Assembly (NCBI GenBank): GCA_021323935.1
Contig: JAJPJZ010000176.1
Span: forward strand, 1-32,830
DNA length: 32,830 bases
Direction of reading: 5' to 3'
Source: Terriglobia bacterium
GTDB taxonomy: Bacteria; Acidobacteriota; Terriglobia; Terriglobales; Acidobacteriaceae
The notes beneath the pieces were generated by a model. That model was not told the DNA's origin, did no database searches, and was given only the letters and a program-made list of their open reading frames with translations. This document shows positions 23,047-31,059 of the stretch, piece by piece. The first letter of the stretch is position 1. Every line of letters starts with the position of its first letter. Made by a program: the position numbers and the translations under genes.

Positions 23047-24417
23047 ATGCCAACGCGCGCAAAATCTGCGGCTTCGTCGAAACGTCCGTCTGCCAGCAAG
23101 TCCACCAGCAATGTTGCTCCTCCCAAAGGCAAGCTGGGCATCATGATCCCCGGCATGGGCGCCGTCGCAACTACCTTCGTCGCCGGCGTTGAAGCCGTGC
23201 GCCGTGGCATCGCCAAGCCCATCGGCTCGCTTACCCAGATGGGCACCATTCGCCTGGGCAAGCGCACCGCCAACAAGACGCCGCTGGTGCGCGATTTCGT
23301 GCCGCTCGCCGCGCTCGATGACCTGGTCTTCACCGGCTGGGACATTTTTCAGGACAACATGTATGAATCGGCCATGAATGCCGGCGTGCTCGAGCGCTCG
23401 CTGCTGACCGAAATCCGCCCGTTCCTGCAGGGCATCAAGCCTCGCCCCGCCGTCTTCGACCGCGAATACGTCAAGCGCCTCGATGGCCCTAACGTCAAAA
23501 AAGGCAAGAACAAGATGGAGCTGGTGGAACAGGTCCGTGCCGATATCCAGGACTTCAGGAAAACCAGCGAGGCTGATCGCCTGGTGATGATGTGGTGCGG
23601 GTCCACCGAAACCTTCATTCAGCCGAGCGAAGTTCATCAATCCGTGAAGTCTTTTGAAGAAGGGCTGCGCAAAAACCACAAAGACATCGCGCCCAGCATG
23701 ATTTACGCCTACGCGGCGCTGCAGGAAGGCGTGCCGTTCGCCAACGGCGCGCCCAACCTCACGGTCGATATCCCGGTAATGCAGGAGCTTTCGCGCAAGA
23801 ACAGCGCGCCTATATGCGGCAAGGATTTTAAGACCGGCCAGACCTTGATGAAGACGGTGCTGGCGCCTGCCTTCAAGGCGCGCATGCTCGGCCTCTCCGG
23901 CTGGTACTCAACCAATATCCTCGGTAACCGCGACGGGGAAGTGCTCGACGATCCCGGCTCCTTCAAGACCAAGGAAGAATCCAAGCTGGGCGTGCTGGAA
24001 CACATTCTCCAGCCCCAGAAGTATCCCGAGCTCTACGGCAATATCTTCCACAAGGTTCGCATTAACTATTATCCGCCGCGCGGTGATAACAAAGAGGGTT
24101 GGGACAATATCGATATCTTCGGCTGGCTCGGCTATCCCATGCAGATCAAGGTCGATTTTCTGTGCCGCGATTCCATCCTGGCCGCGCCCATCGTGCTTGA
24201 CCTCGTCCTGTTCCTTGACCTGGCGCAGCGCTCGCCCGAACTGCGGGGCCTCGGCATCCAGGAATGGCTCAGCTTCTATTTCAAATCGCCTATGACCGCG
24301 CCCGGGCTCTACCCCGAGCACGATTTGTTTATTCAATCGATGAAGCTCAAGAACACGCTGCGCCACCTGCGCGGCGAAGAGTTGATCACGCACCTGGGGC
24401 TGGAGTATTACGATTGA
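23047..24417 (+). CDS. Inositol-3-phosphate synthase family protein
   Basis: GKLGIMIPGMGAVATTFVAGVEAVRRG (Rossmann motif); FTGWDIFQDNMYESA; LSGWYSTNILGNRDGEVLDDPGSFKTKEESKLGVLE. Met at 23047 preceded by AGGAG. Confidence 0.9.
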   Translation: MPTRAKSAASSKRPSASKSTSNVAPPKGKLGIMIPGMGAVATTFVAGVEAVRRGIAKPIGSLTQMGTIRLGKRTANKTPLVRDFVPLAALDDLVFTGWDIFQDNMYESAMNAGVLERSLLTEIRPFLQGIKPRPAVFDREYVKRLDGPNVKKGKNKMELVEQVRADIQDFRKTSEADRLVMMWCGSTETFIQPSEVHQSVKSFEEGLRKNHKDIAPSMIYAYAALQEGVPFANGAPNLTVDIPVMQELSRKNSAPICGKDFKTGQTLMKTVLAPAFKARMLGLSGWYSTNILGNRDGEVLDDPGSFKTKEESKLGVLEHILQPQKYPELYGNIFHKVRINYYPPRGDNKEGWDNIDIFGWLGYPMQIKVDFLCRDSILAAPIVLDLVLFLDLAQRSPELRGLGIQEWLSFYFKSPMTAPGLYPEHDLFIQSMKLKNTLRHLRGEELITHLGLEYYD

Positions 24418-24492
24418 CCTTGGGCGCGGAGATCTGCATGGTTCTGCAGCGGGCGATAATCCCGCCGCTGCTCGGCGGCATCTCATTGGTGA

Positions 24493-24915
24493 ATGCGTGT
24501 TCTTGCCGCATCCCTGGTGCTTCTGCTGGTATCGCCGGCATTTGCCAGCACTCCTGCCAGCTTCCGCGGCAAAGTGATCGAGTTTCCTAACGAAAAGCGC
24601 TCAGCGCCTGACCTGATCTTCGTCATGGCTCGCAACGGCGCGCTGCGCCGCGTGCAGGTGGGAAAAGCCCGTGTCAGCTACGATGAGCATATTCCCGCCA
24701 GGCTCCGCTACAGGCAGCACAGCCAGGGCCTGAAGCACGGCGCCGAAGTTCGCGTCGAAGCCGAAGAGAACGGCCACGGCCTGTGGCGTGCCCGCACTAT
24801 CGAAATCATCGGGGTTCCCGGCGCTCCCGCGCCTGAGCCGCGCGCCCAGGCCAGGCCCAAGCTTCCGCAAAGCGACCGCCCCGCCACCGGGCCCGTGCTC
24901 TCCAAGCGCAGTTAG
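24493..24915 (+). CDS. Exported hypothetical protein (140 aa)
   Basis: Signal peptide MRVLAASLVLLLVSPAFAS; SFRGKVIEFPNEKR...VRVEAEENGHGLWRARTIEIIG, small beta-rich-looking domain. Confidence 0.65.
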   Translation: MRVLAASLVLLLVSPAFASTPASFRGKVIEFPNEKRSAPDLIFVMARNGALRRVQVGKARVSYDEHIPARLRYRQHSQGLKHGAEVRVEAEENGHGLWRARTIEIIGVPGAPAPEPRAQARPKLPQSDRPATGPVLSKRS

Positions 24916-25116
24916 CATTTTTCCTTTTTCGTCTCCGTTGTTTCGCAAACGCCGCAGCCGCCGCCTGCCGTGAAGGCCGCTCTGGTGTCTCACCGAAGCA
25001 TTTTGCCGGCTCCGCCATGCGGCCAGCCCGGACCTGCCCATTTGGGTGATGTGGCCGTGCTTAAACTGCGCGATTCTGCAGATGCCGGAGCACGTTCCCG
25101 GCGAATGGAGATCAGA

Positions 25117-25986
25117 ATGGCAACGACATTAACCGAACTTTCAAAGGCCCTGGCGGACGCGGTCGAGGCGGCAGGGCGCAACGTAGTTGCAGTGCACGAA
25201 GGCGGGCGCGCAGGCGTGAGCGCAACTCTGTGGCGCGATGACATCGCCGTAACGGCGGCGCATACCATCGCCGGCCTCAAATCCGTCACGCTCACCCTGC
25301 CCGATGGCACGAGCGGCACCGCCGAGGTCGCCGGCGTGCTCCCCACTGCTGACCTCGCCGTGCTGAAGCTGGCAAAGAAATATTCAAGCCACGCGCAAGC
25401 TGCCGCGGCCGGCGCACTTCGCGTCGGCGACTTCGTGCTCGCCGTGGGCAGGCGCGGCGCGAACGGCGTTGTGGCCACGCACGGCATCATCAGCGCCATT
25501 GGCGAGGGAGAAAAGCCGCTGCGCCTTGACGTACAGCCATTCACCGGCTTCAGCGGCGGTCCGCTGGTCGGGGCCGATGGGCGCGTTATCGGCGTCAACA
25601 CCTCCGGCCCGCGCCGCAACCTGGCCACAATTCCCGCAGCAGCAGTTGAAAGCGCCGTGGTCACCCTGCTCGCCAAAGGCCGCTTTCCCGTGCCTTACAT
25701 CGGCATTGGCCTGCAGCCGGTGCGGCTCTCCTCAAGCGCCCAAAGCGATGCGGTTCGCCGCGCCCTGCTGGTCGTGATGGTTGAGCCCTCAGGCCCGGCG
25801 CACAAGGCAGGGCTGCTCGTGGGAGACATCATCAGTCATGTCGATGGCGCCGAACTCACCCAAGCTCGCGACCTGGAGCGCGCGCTGAAGCCCGAGCGCA
25901 TCGGCCAATCCATCCGCGTAGGAGTCATCCGGGCGGGCAAGCAGCAGGAGATCGCGGTCACCATCGGCGACCGCGAATCGCGCTGA
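25117..25986 (+). CDS. Trypsin-like (S1C/HtrA-like) serine protease with C-terminal PDZ, no evident signal peptide
   Basis: His VTAAHTI, Asp TADLAVLKL, Ser GFSGGPLVG; PDZ-like VVMVEPSGPAHKAGLLVGDIISHVDGAELTQARDLERAL. ATG at 25117 preceded by GGAG at 25107-25110. Confidence 0.87.
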   Translation: MATTLTELSKALADAVEAAGRNVVAVHEGGRAGVSATLWRDDIAVTAAHTIAGLKSVTLTLPDGTSGTAEVAGVLPTADLAVLKLAKKYSSHAQAAAAGALRVGDFVLAVGRRGANGVVATHGIISAIGEGEKPLRLDVQPFTGFSGGPLVGADGRVIGVNTSGPRRNLATIPAAAVESAVVTLLAKGRFPVPYIGIGLQPVRLSSSAQSDAVRRALLVVMVEPSGPAHKAGLLVGDIISHVDGAELTQARDLERALKPERIGQSIRVGVIRAGKQQEIAVTIGDRESR

Positions 25987-26019
25987 CCGAGGCCGAATTC
26001 AGAACAGGAGGGAAGTGCG

Positions 26020-26616
26020 ATGGCTGCAGCGGTGAATCCGGCGGGCGAGTTGAGCATCATTGGGAGCACGGGTTTTGGGGAGGCGGCCGAGCGCCTGCGC
26101 GCCGTCACGGTGCAGGTCATCACCGCAACCCGCGCCGGGGCCGGGTTCGGCTCTGGCGTGCTGTGGTCGGCTAACGGGCTGGTGATCACCAATGCGCACG
26201 TGGCGTCACGCGGGCGGGTGGTGGTGGTCTTCCAGAACGGCAGCCGATACGAAGCGGTAGTCGCCGGCGCCGACGGCCAGCATGATCTCGCCGCTTTGCA
26301 GATTCGGGGAGCAGTGTTCAGCCCGGCGGCAGTGCGCGATTCAGCCACGCTGCGCGTCGGCGAGCTGGTGATCGCGATGGGCAATCCGCGGGGTGAAATC
26401 GGCGCGGTCACGGCAGGCATGGTGCATCGCGTTGGCCAGGGCAGCCTGATTGAAACCGACGTTCACCTTGCGCCCGGCAACTCCGGCGGGCCGCTCGCCG
26501 ATAGCGAAGGGCGCGTGCTCGGCGTGAACTCGTGCATCGTCAATGGCCTTGGAATCGCGATTGGAAGCCGCGCCATTCAAGCATTCGTAGCGCGGCTGGT
26601 GAGCGCAAAAAACTGA
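26020..26616 (+). CDS. Minimal trypsin-like serine protease (no PDZ, no evident signal peptide)
   Basis: GFGSGVLWSANGLVITNAHVA, HDLAALQI, PGNSGGPLADSEGRVLGVNS; AGGAGG ribosome-binding site upstream of ATG. Confidence 0.87.
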   Translation: MAAAVNPAGELSIIGSTGFGEAAERLRAVTVQVITATRAGAGFGSGVLWSANGLVITNAHVASRGRVVVVFQNGSRYEAVVAGADGQHDLAALQIRGAVFSPAAVRDSATLRVGELVIAMGNPRGEIGAVTAGMVHRVGQGSLIETDVHLAPGNSGGPLADSEGRVLGVNSCIVNGLGIAIGSRAIQAFVARLVSAKN

Positions 26617-26617
26617 A

Positions 26618-27199
26618 ATGGTGCGTGTTCGCATCGTCGCTCGAAGTGCTGTCTCGGCTGCCGGCTTTGAAGCTGTGCTGCTTGCCGGCGGCCGCTGCGA
26701 AATCAGCCGGTCTGCCGCCGACGTGGTGCTGGTCGAAGCCGGCCTGTCGCTGAAGCATGCCCTCGAGCGCGTGCGTGAGCACTCGGAGAGCGCGTGCATC
26801 GTTATTGCCGATAACCTGTCGCGGCGCGAGCTGCTTCACGCGCTGCATTCCGGCGTGCTGGCGGTTCTGCCGACGGCGTGCTCGCCCGAAGAGCTGCTCG
26901 CCGCCATTGAAGCCGCCGCCGCGGGCCTGGCAGCTTTCACCCCTGAGCAGCTCGAACGGCTGCTGCCTTCGGCTGCCGATCCGGGCGACGGCGACCTCAG
27001 CGAGCCGCTCACGGCGCGCGAATCGCAGGTGCTCGAACTGCTGGCCCAAGGCCTGGCCAACAAAGAAATCAGCGCCGCGCTGCACGTCTCCGAGCACACC
27101 GTCAAATTTCACGTCAGCTCAATCATTGCCAAGCTGGGCGTCGCCGGCAGGACCGAAGCCGTCAGCCGCGGGGTGCGCGACGGCCTCATCCTGCTCTAA
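26618..27199 (+). CDS. LuxR/NarL-type regulator with degenerate receiver-like N-terminus
   Basis: C-terminal LTARESQVLELLAQGLANKEISAALHVSEHTVKFHVSSIIAKLGVAGRTEAVSRGVRDGLI (GerE/LuxR HTH). N-terminal half receiver-like but without canonical acidic pocket. ATG 1 nt after the preceding stop. Confidence 0.9.
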   Translation: MVRVRIVARSAVSAAGFEAVLLAGGRCEISRSAADVVLVEAGLSLKHALERVREHSESACIVIADNLSRRELLHALHSGVLAVLPTACSPEELLAAIEAAAAGLAAFTPEQLERLLPSAADPGDGDLSEPLTARESQVLELLAQGLANKEISAALHVSEHTVKFHVSSIIAKLGVAGRTEAVSRGVRDGLILL

Positions 27200-27225
27200 T
27201 GAGCGGGCGATGATTGTCAGGGCCG

Positions 27226-28542
27226 CTACGCGCGGTTCATGCGCCGGTATTCGTCGAAGGCTGCCAGGAACCGGTCGATGTCCGACTTCAGCAGGTAATA
27301 CGGCGTTGAGAGGCGCAGCTTGGAAGGCTCGCCGCCGCGGATGCGGATCTTCTTCGTCTGCCACAGCCAGTTCTCCAGGTCCATGCGCTTGATCGGCGGC
27401 ACGTTCACCGTGGCAATGCCGCAGCGCAGTGCCGGGTCAGGCGAGGTCCACGATTCCGCGCCACGCTTCACCATCTCTGCATGAATGTAGTCGGCCATGG
27501 CGCGATGCCGCCGCTCGATGCGGTCAAGCCCAATGTGATTGCACAAGTTAATTGCCGCGCGCAGCCCCCAGAGGTTGGGCACATTCGAGGAACCGAACAT
27601 CTCAAAGCGTTGCGCTTTTAGTTGCGGCTCGTCCCAGCCGTGCGTGGCAAGCGTGTTCCACACCCGCTCCTGGACTTCCGGCCGGATGTACAGATACCCG
27701 GAGCCTTTGGGCGCCATCAGCCACTTGTGCGGGCTCGAAGTATAAAAATCGCAGCCGATCTCGTGAATGTTCAGCCGCATCATCCCGGTGACGTGCGCGC
27801 CATCGAAGGCGGAGAGAATGCCTTTATCCCGAGCGAACTGCGCGATCTCGCTGGCCGGCAGCACCACGCCCGTATCGGTCGAAATGTGGCTGACAAAAAT
27901 AATGCGGGTGCGCGGCGTGATGGCGTCGCTGATACGATTCAGGATTTCGGCGGCGCTCTTCGCCGGCTTGGGAATCTGGAACTTCTTTACCACCACGCCG
28001 TAGCGCTTGGCCCGCAGGTTCCACGGCTGTTCACCGCCGGGGTGCTCCTGGTCGCTCATCAGCACCTCGTCGCCCGCCTTCATCTCCAGCCCATTGGCGA
28101 TGTAGCTGTTGGCTTCGGTGGCGTTGCGCACCAGCGCAATTTCGTCGCGCGAAGCGCCCACAAACTCCGCCAGCGGATCGCGAAACTCGTTCCACGAGTC
28201 GTAGCCCCAGATCGGGTAGTCCTCGGGGTTGGGCTGGTCCATGCGCTCGGTTTGCTTGTAGCCGTCAAAAACGGCGTTCAGGACAGGCCATGGCGACGAG
28301 CCTACCGTGCCGTTATTCAGGTAAACCTCATCGCTCGGGATGAGGAACTGCTTGCGCATCTCGGCCCAGAACGGGTCTTCGTTAGGGAAGGCAGCCGGAT
28401 CGGGCAATTTGGCCGGCGGCGCCGGGTCAGGGCCGGCCGAAGGCACCCCCGCCTTCGCACTCGATTGCGCTAACGACCTTAGTTCCAGCGGGATGGCCAT
28501 CCCGGTGGCTGAAACTGCAGCTAAAAAACGCCGTCGATCCAT
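27226..28542 (-). CDS. Class V (PLP-dependent) aminotransferase-fold protein with Tat signal
   Basis: N-terminus MDRRRFLAAVSATGMAIPLEL (Tat-like); LSAFDGAHVTGM; DFYTSSPHKWLMAPKGSGYLYIR (PLP lysine motif). Confidence 0.9.
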   Translation of the reverse strand: MDRRRFLAAVSATGMAIPLELRSLAQSSAKAGVPSAGPDPAPPAKLPDPAAFPNEDPFWAEMRKQFLIPSDEVYLNNGTVGSSPWPVLNAVFDGYKQTERMDQPNPEDYPIWGYDSWNEFRDPLAEFVGASRDEIALVRNATEANSYIANGLEMKAGDEVLMSDQEHPGGEQPWNLRAKRYGVVVKKFQIPKPAKSAAEILNRISDAITPRTRIIFVSHISTDTGVVLPASEIAQFARDKGILSAFDGAHVTGMMRLNIHEIGCDFYTSSPHKWLMAPKGSGYLYIRPEVQERVWNTLATHGWDEPQLKAQRFEMFGSSNVPNLWGLRAAINLCNHIGLDRIERRHRAMADYIHAEMVKRGAESWTSPDPALRCGIATVNVPPIKRMDLENWLWQTKKIRIRGGEPSKLRLSTPYYLLKSDIDRFLAAFDEYRRMNRA

Positions 28543-28793
28543 CTGCGCGCTCCTGTCAATTCCCAGAAAAGCTCTGCCGTGGGTCCGCCCGAAAACCGGC
28601 CCGCCATAGTACTCCAGGCGCGGCTCGGGGAGTGAAAGAACGCCAAAATATCAGAAACTTCCGCCCCGCCCGGTGGTCTAATGAAATTGAGGCAGCTTCC
28701 GTCCCAGCGTCAAACCCTGAGCAGCAGCCGGATAACAGAACGTAAGCGTTTGGCGTCCAACTAATTAGCCGCGGAACTGCCAATTCGGCAAGC

Positions 28794-28799
28794 TATAAT
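28794..28799 (+). promoter_or_regulatory. Possible sigma70-type -10 element upstream of the M48 gene
   Basis: Exact TATAAT about 47 nt before the ATG at 28846; no convincing TTGACA-like -35. Confidence 0.35.
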
Positions 28800-28845
28800 G
28801 AAATCAGCCGCTGACCGCATCAGCACAGTCCCACAGGAGTTCTCT

Positions 28846-30030
28846 ATGAAGTCGCGCGCGATTGCTCTGTTGGCATTCGCTTTGCTGCTGGTCTCGAGCG
28901 TTGCAGCCCAGGACACGACGGGCGCCACCAACACCAACAAAGACAGCAACACCAAGAAAACTGACACGCAGGCCGCTACTACGCCCGCCCAGAGCCCGGC
29001 CTCAACCACGGCAGACCCGGCGAAACCGGGTGACTCAAAATTGCAGGCGTCGAACGCCGCGGCCAAGCCCGCTGAGAGCGAAACCATGGGCGCGGACCCG
29101 TCGAAGGTGAAGCACGATGGCTCGCTTGACGACGTTGACGCCATCGGCAATCGCAAAATCGGCGAGAAGGGCCTGGGCGACTGGTACGGCATTGAGTCGG
29201 AAATCAAGATGGGCAAGCAGTTTGCCCAGCAGATTGAAGCCTCGGTCAAGCTGGTCAACGACCCGGTGATCTCGGAATACGTGAACCGCCTCGGCCAGAA
29301 CCTGGTGCGCAACTCTGACGCCAAGATGCCGGTCACGTTCAAGGTGATCGATGACGACAGCATCAACGCCATCACGCTGCCTGGCGGCTTTATTTATGTG
29401 AACTCCGGCACCATCCTGGCGGCTGACAATGAAGCTGAACTTGCCGGCGTTATGGCGCATGAGCTCGGTCATAGCTGCGCCCGCCACACCACCCACCAGA
29501 TGACGAAGATGAACTGGGCGAACATTGCCAGCATCCCGCTGATCTTCGTGGGCGGCGGTATTGGCCTGGCAGCGCGCGAAGCTGCCGGCATCGGATTGCC
29601 CGTGACGTTCATGAAGTTCTCGCGCGCCGATGAAGCCCAGGCGGATTATCTGGGCGCCCAGTACGCCTGGAAGTCAGGCTACGATCCTGAAGCGCTGGTC
29701 ACGTTCTTCGAAAAGGTCGAGGCTCAGGAGAAGAAGAAACCCGGCACAATTTCCAAGGCATTTGCTTCGCATCCGCAGACGCCTGACCGCGTTGAAGCCA
29801 CGCAGAAGGAAATTGCCACGATCATCCCGGCCAAAGACCAGTACATCGAATCGACCAGCGAGTTCGATGATGTGAAGGCGCGCCTGGCGGCAATCGAAAA
29901 CAAGCGCAAGATCAACGACGATAAAGACGGCAACAAGCCGACGCTGCGCCGCGCGCAAAACGATAAGAAGGGCGACGGCACCAGCAAGAGCGACGACGAT
30001 CGGCCAACGCTGCATCGCCGCGATCAGTAA
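28846..30030 (+). CDS. M48 family metalloprotease, exported
   Basis: Signal peptide MKSRAIALLAFALLLVSSVAAQ; NAITLPGGFIYVNSG; VMAHELGHSCARH (HExxH); SRADEAQADYLG; AGGAG upstream of ATG. Confidence 0.93.
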   Translation: MKSRAIALLAFALLLVSSVAAQDTTGATNTNKDSNTKKTDTQAATTPAQSPASTTADPAKPGDSKLQASNAAAKPAESETMGADPSKVKHDGSLDDVDAIGNRKIGEKGLGDWYGIESEIKMGKQFAQQIEASVKLVNDPVISEYVNRLGQNLVRNSDAKMPVTFKVIDDDSINAITLPGGFIYVNSGTILAADNEAELAGVMAHELGHSCARHTTHQMTKMNWANIASIPLIFVGGGIGLAAREAAGIGLPVTFMKFSRADEAQADYLGAQYAWKSGYDPEALVTFFEKVEAQEKKKPGTISKAFASHPQTPDRVEATQKEIATIIPAKDQYIESTSEFDDVKARLAAIENKRKINDDKDGNKPTLRRAQNDKKGDGTSKSDDDRPTLHRRDQ

Positions 30031-30048
30031 CTGTTCTGAGCAGAAATC

Positions 30049-30076
30049 AGGCCGCAGCACTCGCTGCGGCCTTTTT
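30049..30076 (+). terminator. Rho-independent terminator downstream of the M48 gene
   Basis: AGGCCGCAG-CACTCG-CTGCGGCCT followed by TTTT; 9-bp perfect stem, 6-nt loop. Confidence 0.88.
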
Positions 30077-30356
30077 ATTGCCGTGGAAACACTACCGGCG
30101 ACTTCCCCTGGAAGCTCTTCGCGTGCCGGTCAGCGAATATTGTTTACTTGATCGTGAGATGAAGCGGGCTGGCTGCCTGCGGTGCCATCTCGTCCCGCAT
30201 CGGCGGGATTAGGAAGATGTACGCCCCACCAGCCCCAGCAGGGTTCTTCCCGCAGGCCAGCCTTGCTGATTTCGATGTTCCTGACCTGCCGGAAGGGTGC
30301 CTTTGCTCGCCGGAGTCGCTCGCTGCCTTCGGCTCATCCAATACAATAGGAATGCG

Positions 30357-30968
30357 ATGAAGGACGAACGCGACACACCGTCAGTTCCGGCCGCCGAGAC
30401 GCACCTTTCAGGCAAGCAGCGCTTTGAAGACCTGGTGGGCAGCGAGCACGATCGCCGCCAGACTGCCTACGCCACCTATGGCGGCGGCGGCCAGCCCGAA
30501 GGCATCGTTTTCACCACGCTCGATAAGGCCGTGAACTGGGTGCGCAAGAACTCGCTGTGGCCCATGACCTTTGGCCTGGCTTGCTGCGCCATCGAGATGA
30601 TGGCGATGGGGGCGTCACGTTTTGATATTGCCCGCTTCGGCGCCGAAGTTTTTCGGCCTTCGCCGCGGCAGTCGGACCTGATGATCATTGCCGGCCGCGT
30701 GTCGCAGAAGATGGCGCCGGTCATCCGCCAGCTCTGGGAGCAGATGCCGGAACCGAAGTGGGTGATCTCGATGGGCGCCTGCGCAACTTCAGGCGGCGTG
30801 TTCAACAACTACGCGCTGGTCCAAGGTGTGAACCAGGTGGTGCCGGTTGATGTCTATGTGCCGGGCTGCCCGCCACGCCCTGAAATGCTCATCTACGCCA
30901 TCACGCTGCTGCAGGAAAAGATTGGCAACGAACGCGGCAGCTTTAAGCGCGCGCTGAACCTGGCGTAA
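30357..30968 (+). CDS. nuoB: NADH-quinone oxidoreductase subunit B
   Basis: [80 protein letters not shown]...[13 protein letters not shown], with all four cluster-N2 cysteines. Confidence 0.95.
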   Translation: MKDERDTPSVPAAETHLSGKQRFEDLVGSEHDRRQTAYATYGGGGQPEGIVFTTLDKAVNWVRKNSLWPMTFGLACCAIEMMAMGASRFDIARFGAEVFRPSPRQSDLMIIAGRVSQKMAPVIRQLWEQMPEPKWVISMGACATSGGVFNNYALVQGVNQVVPVDVYVPGCPPRPEMLIYAITLLQEKIGNERGSFKRALNLA

Positions 30969-31059
30969 GGATCGCGGGCTTATTTGCCGCAGTGCTCTCC
31001 ATCGGCAGTCGCCGCAGCAGCGCAAACAGCAGCGGCAGACGTCAAACATCCTCTGCAAT

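Noticed and set aside
27622-28473. 283-aa plus-strand ORF antisense to the class V aminotransferase
   Set aside because: Shadow ORF; opposite strand has clear PLP-enzyme motifs.
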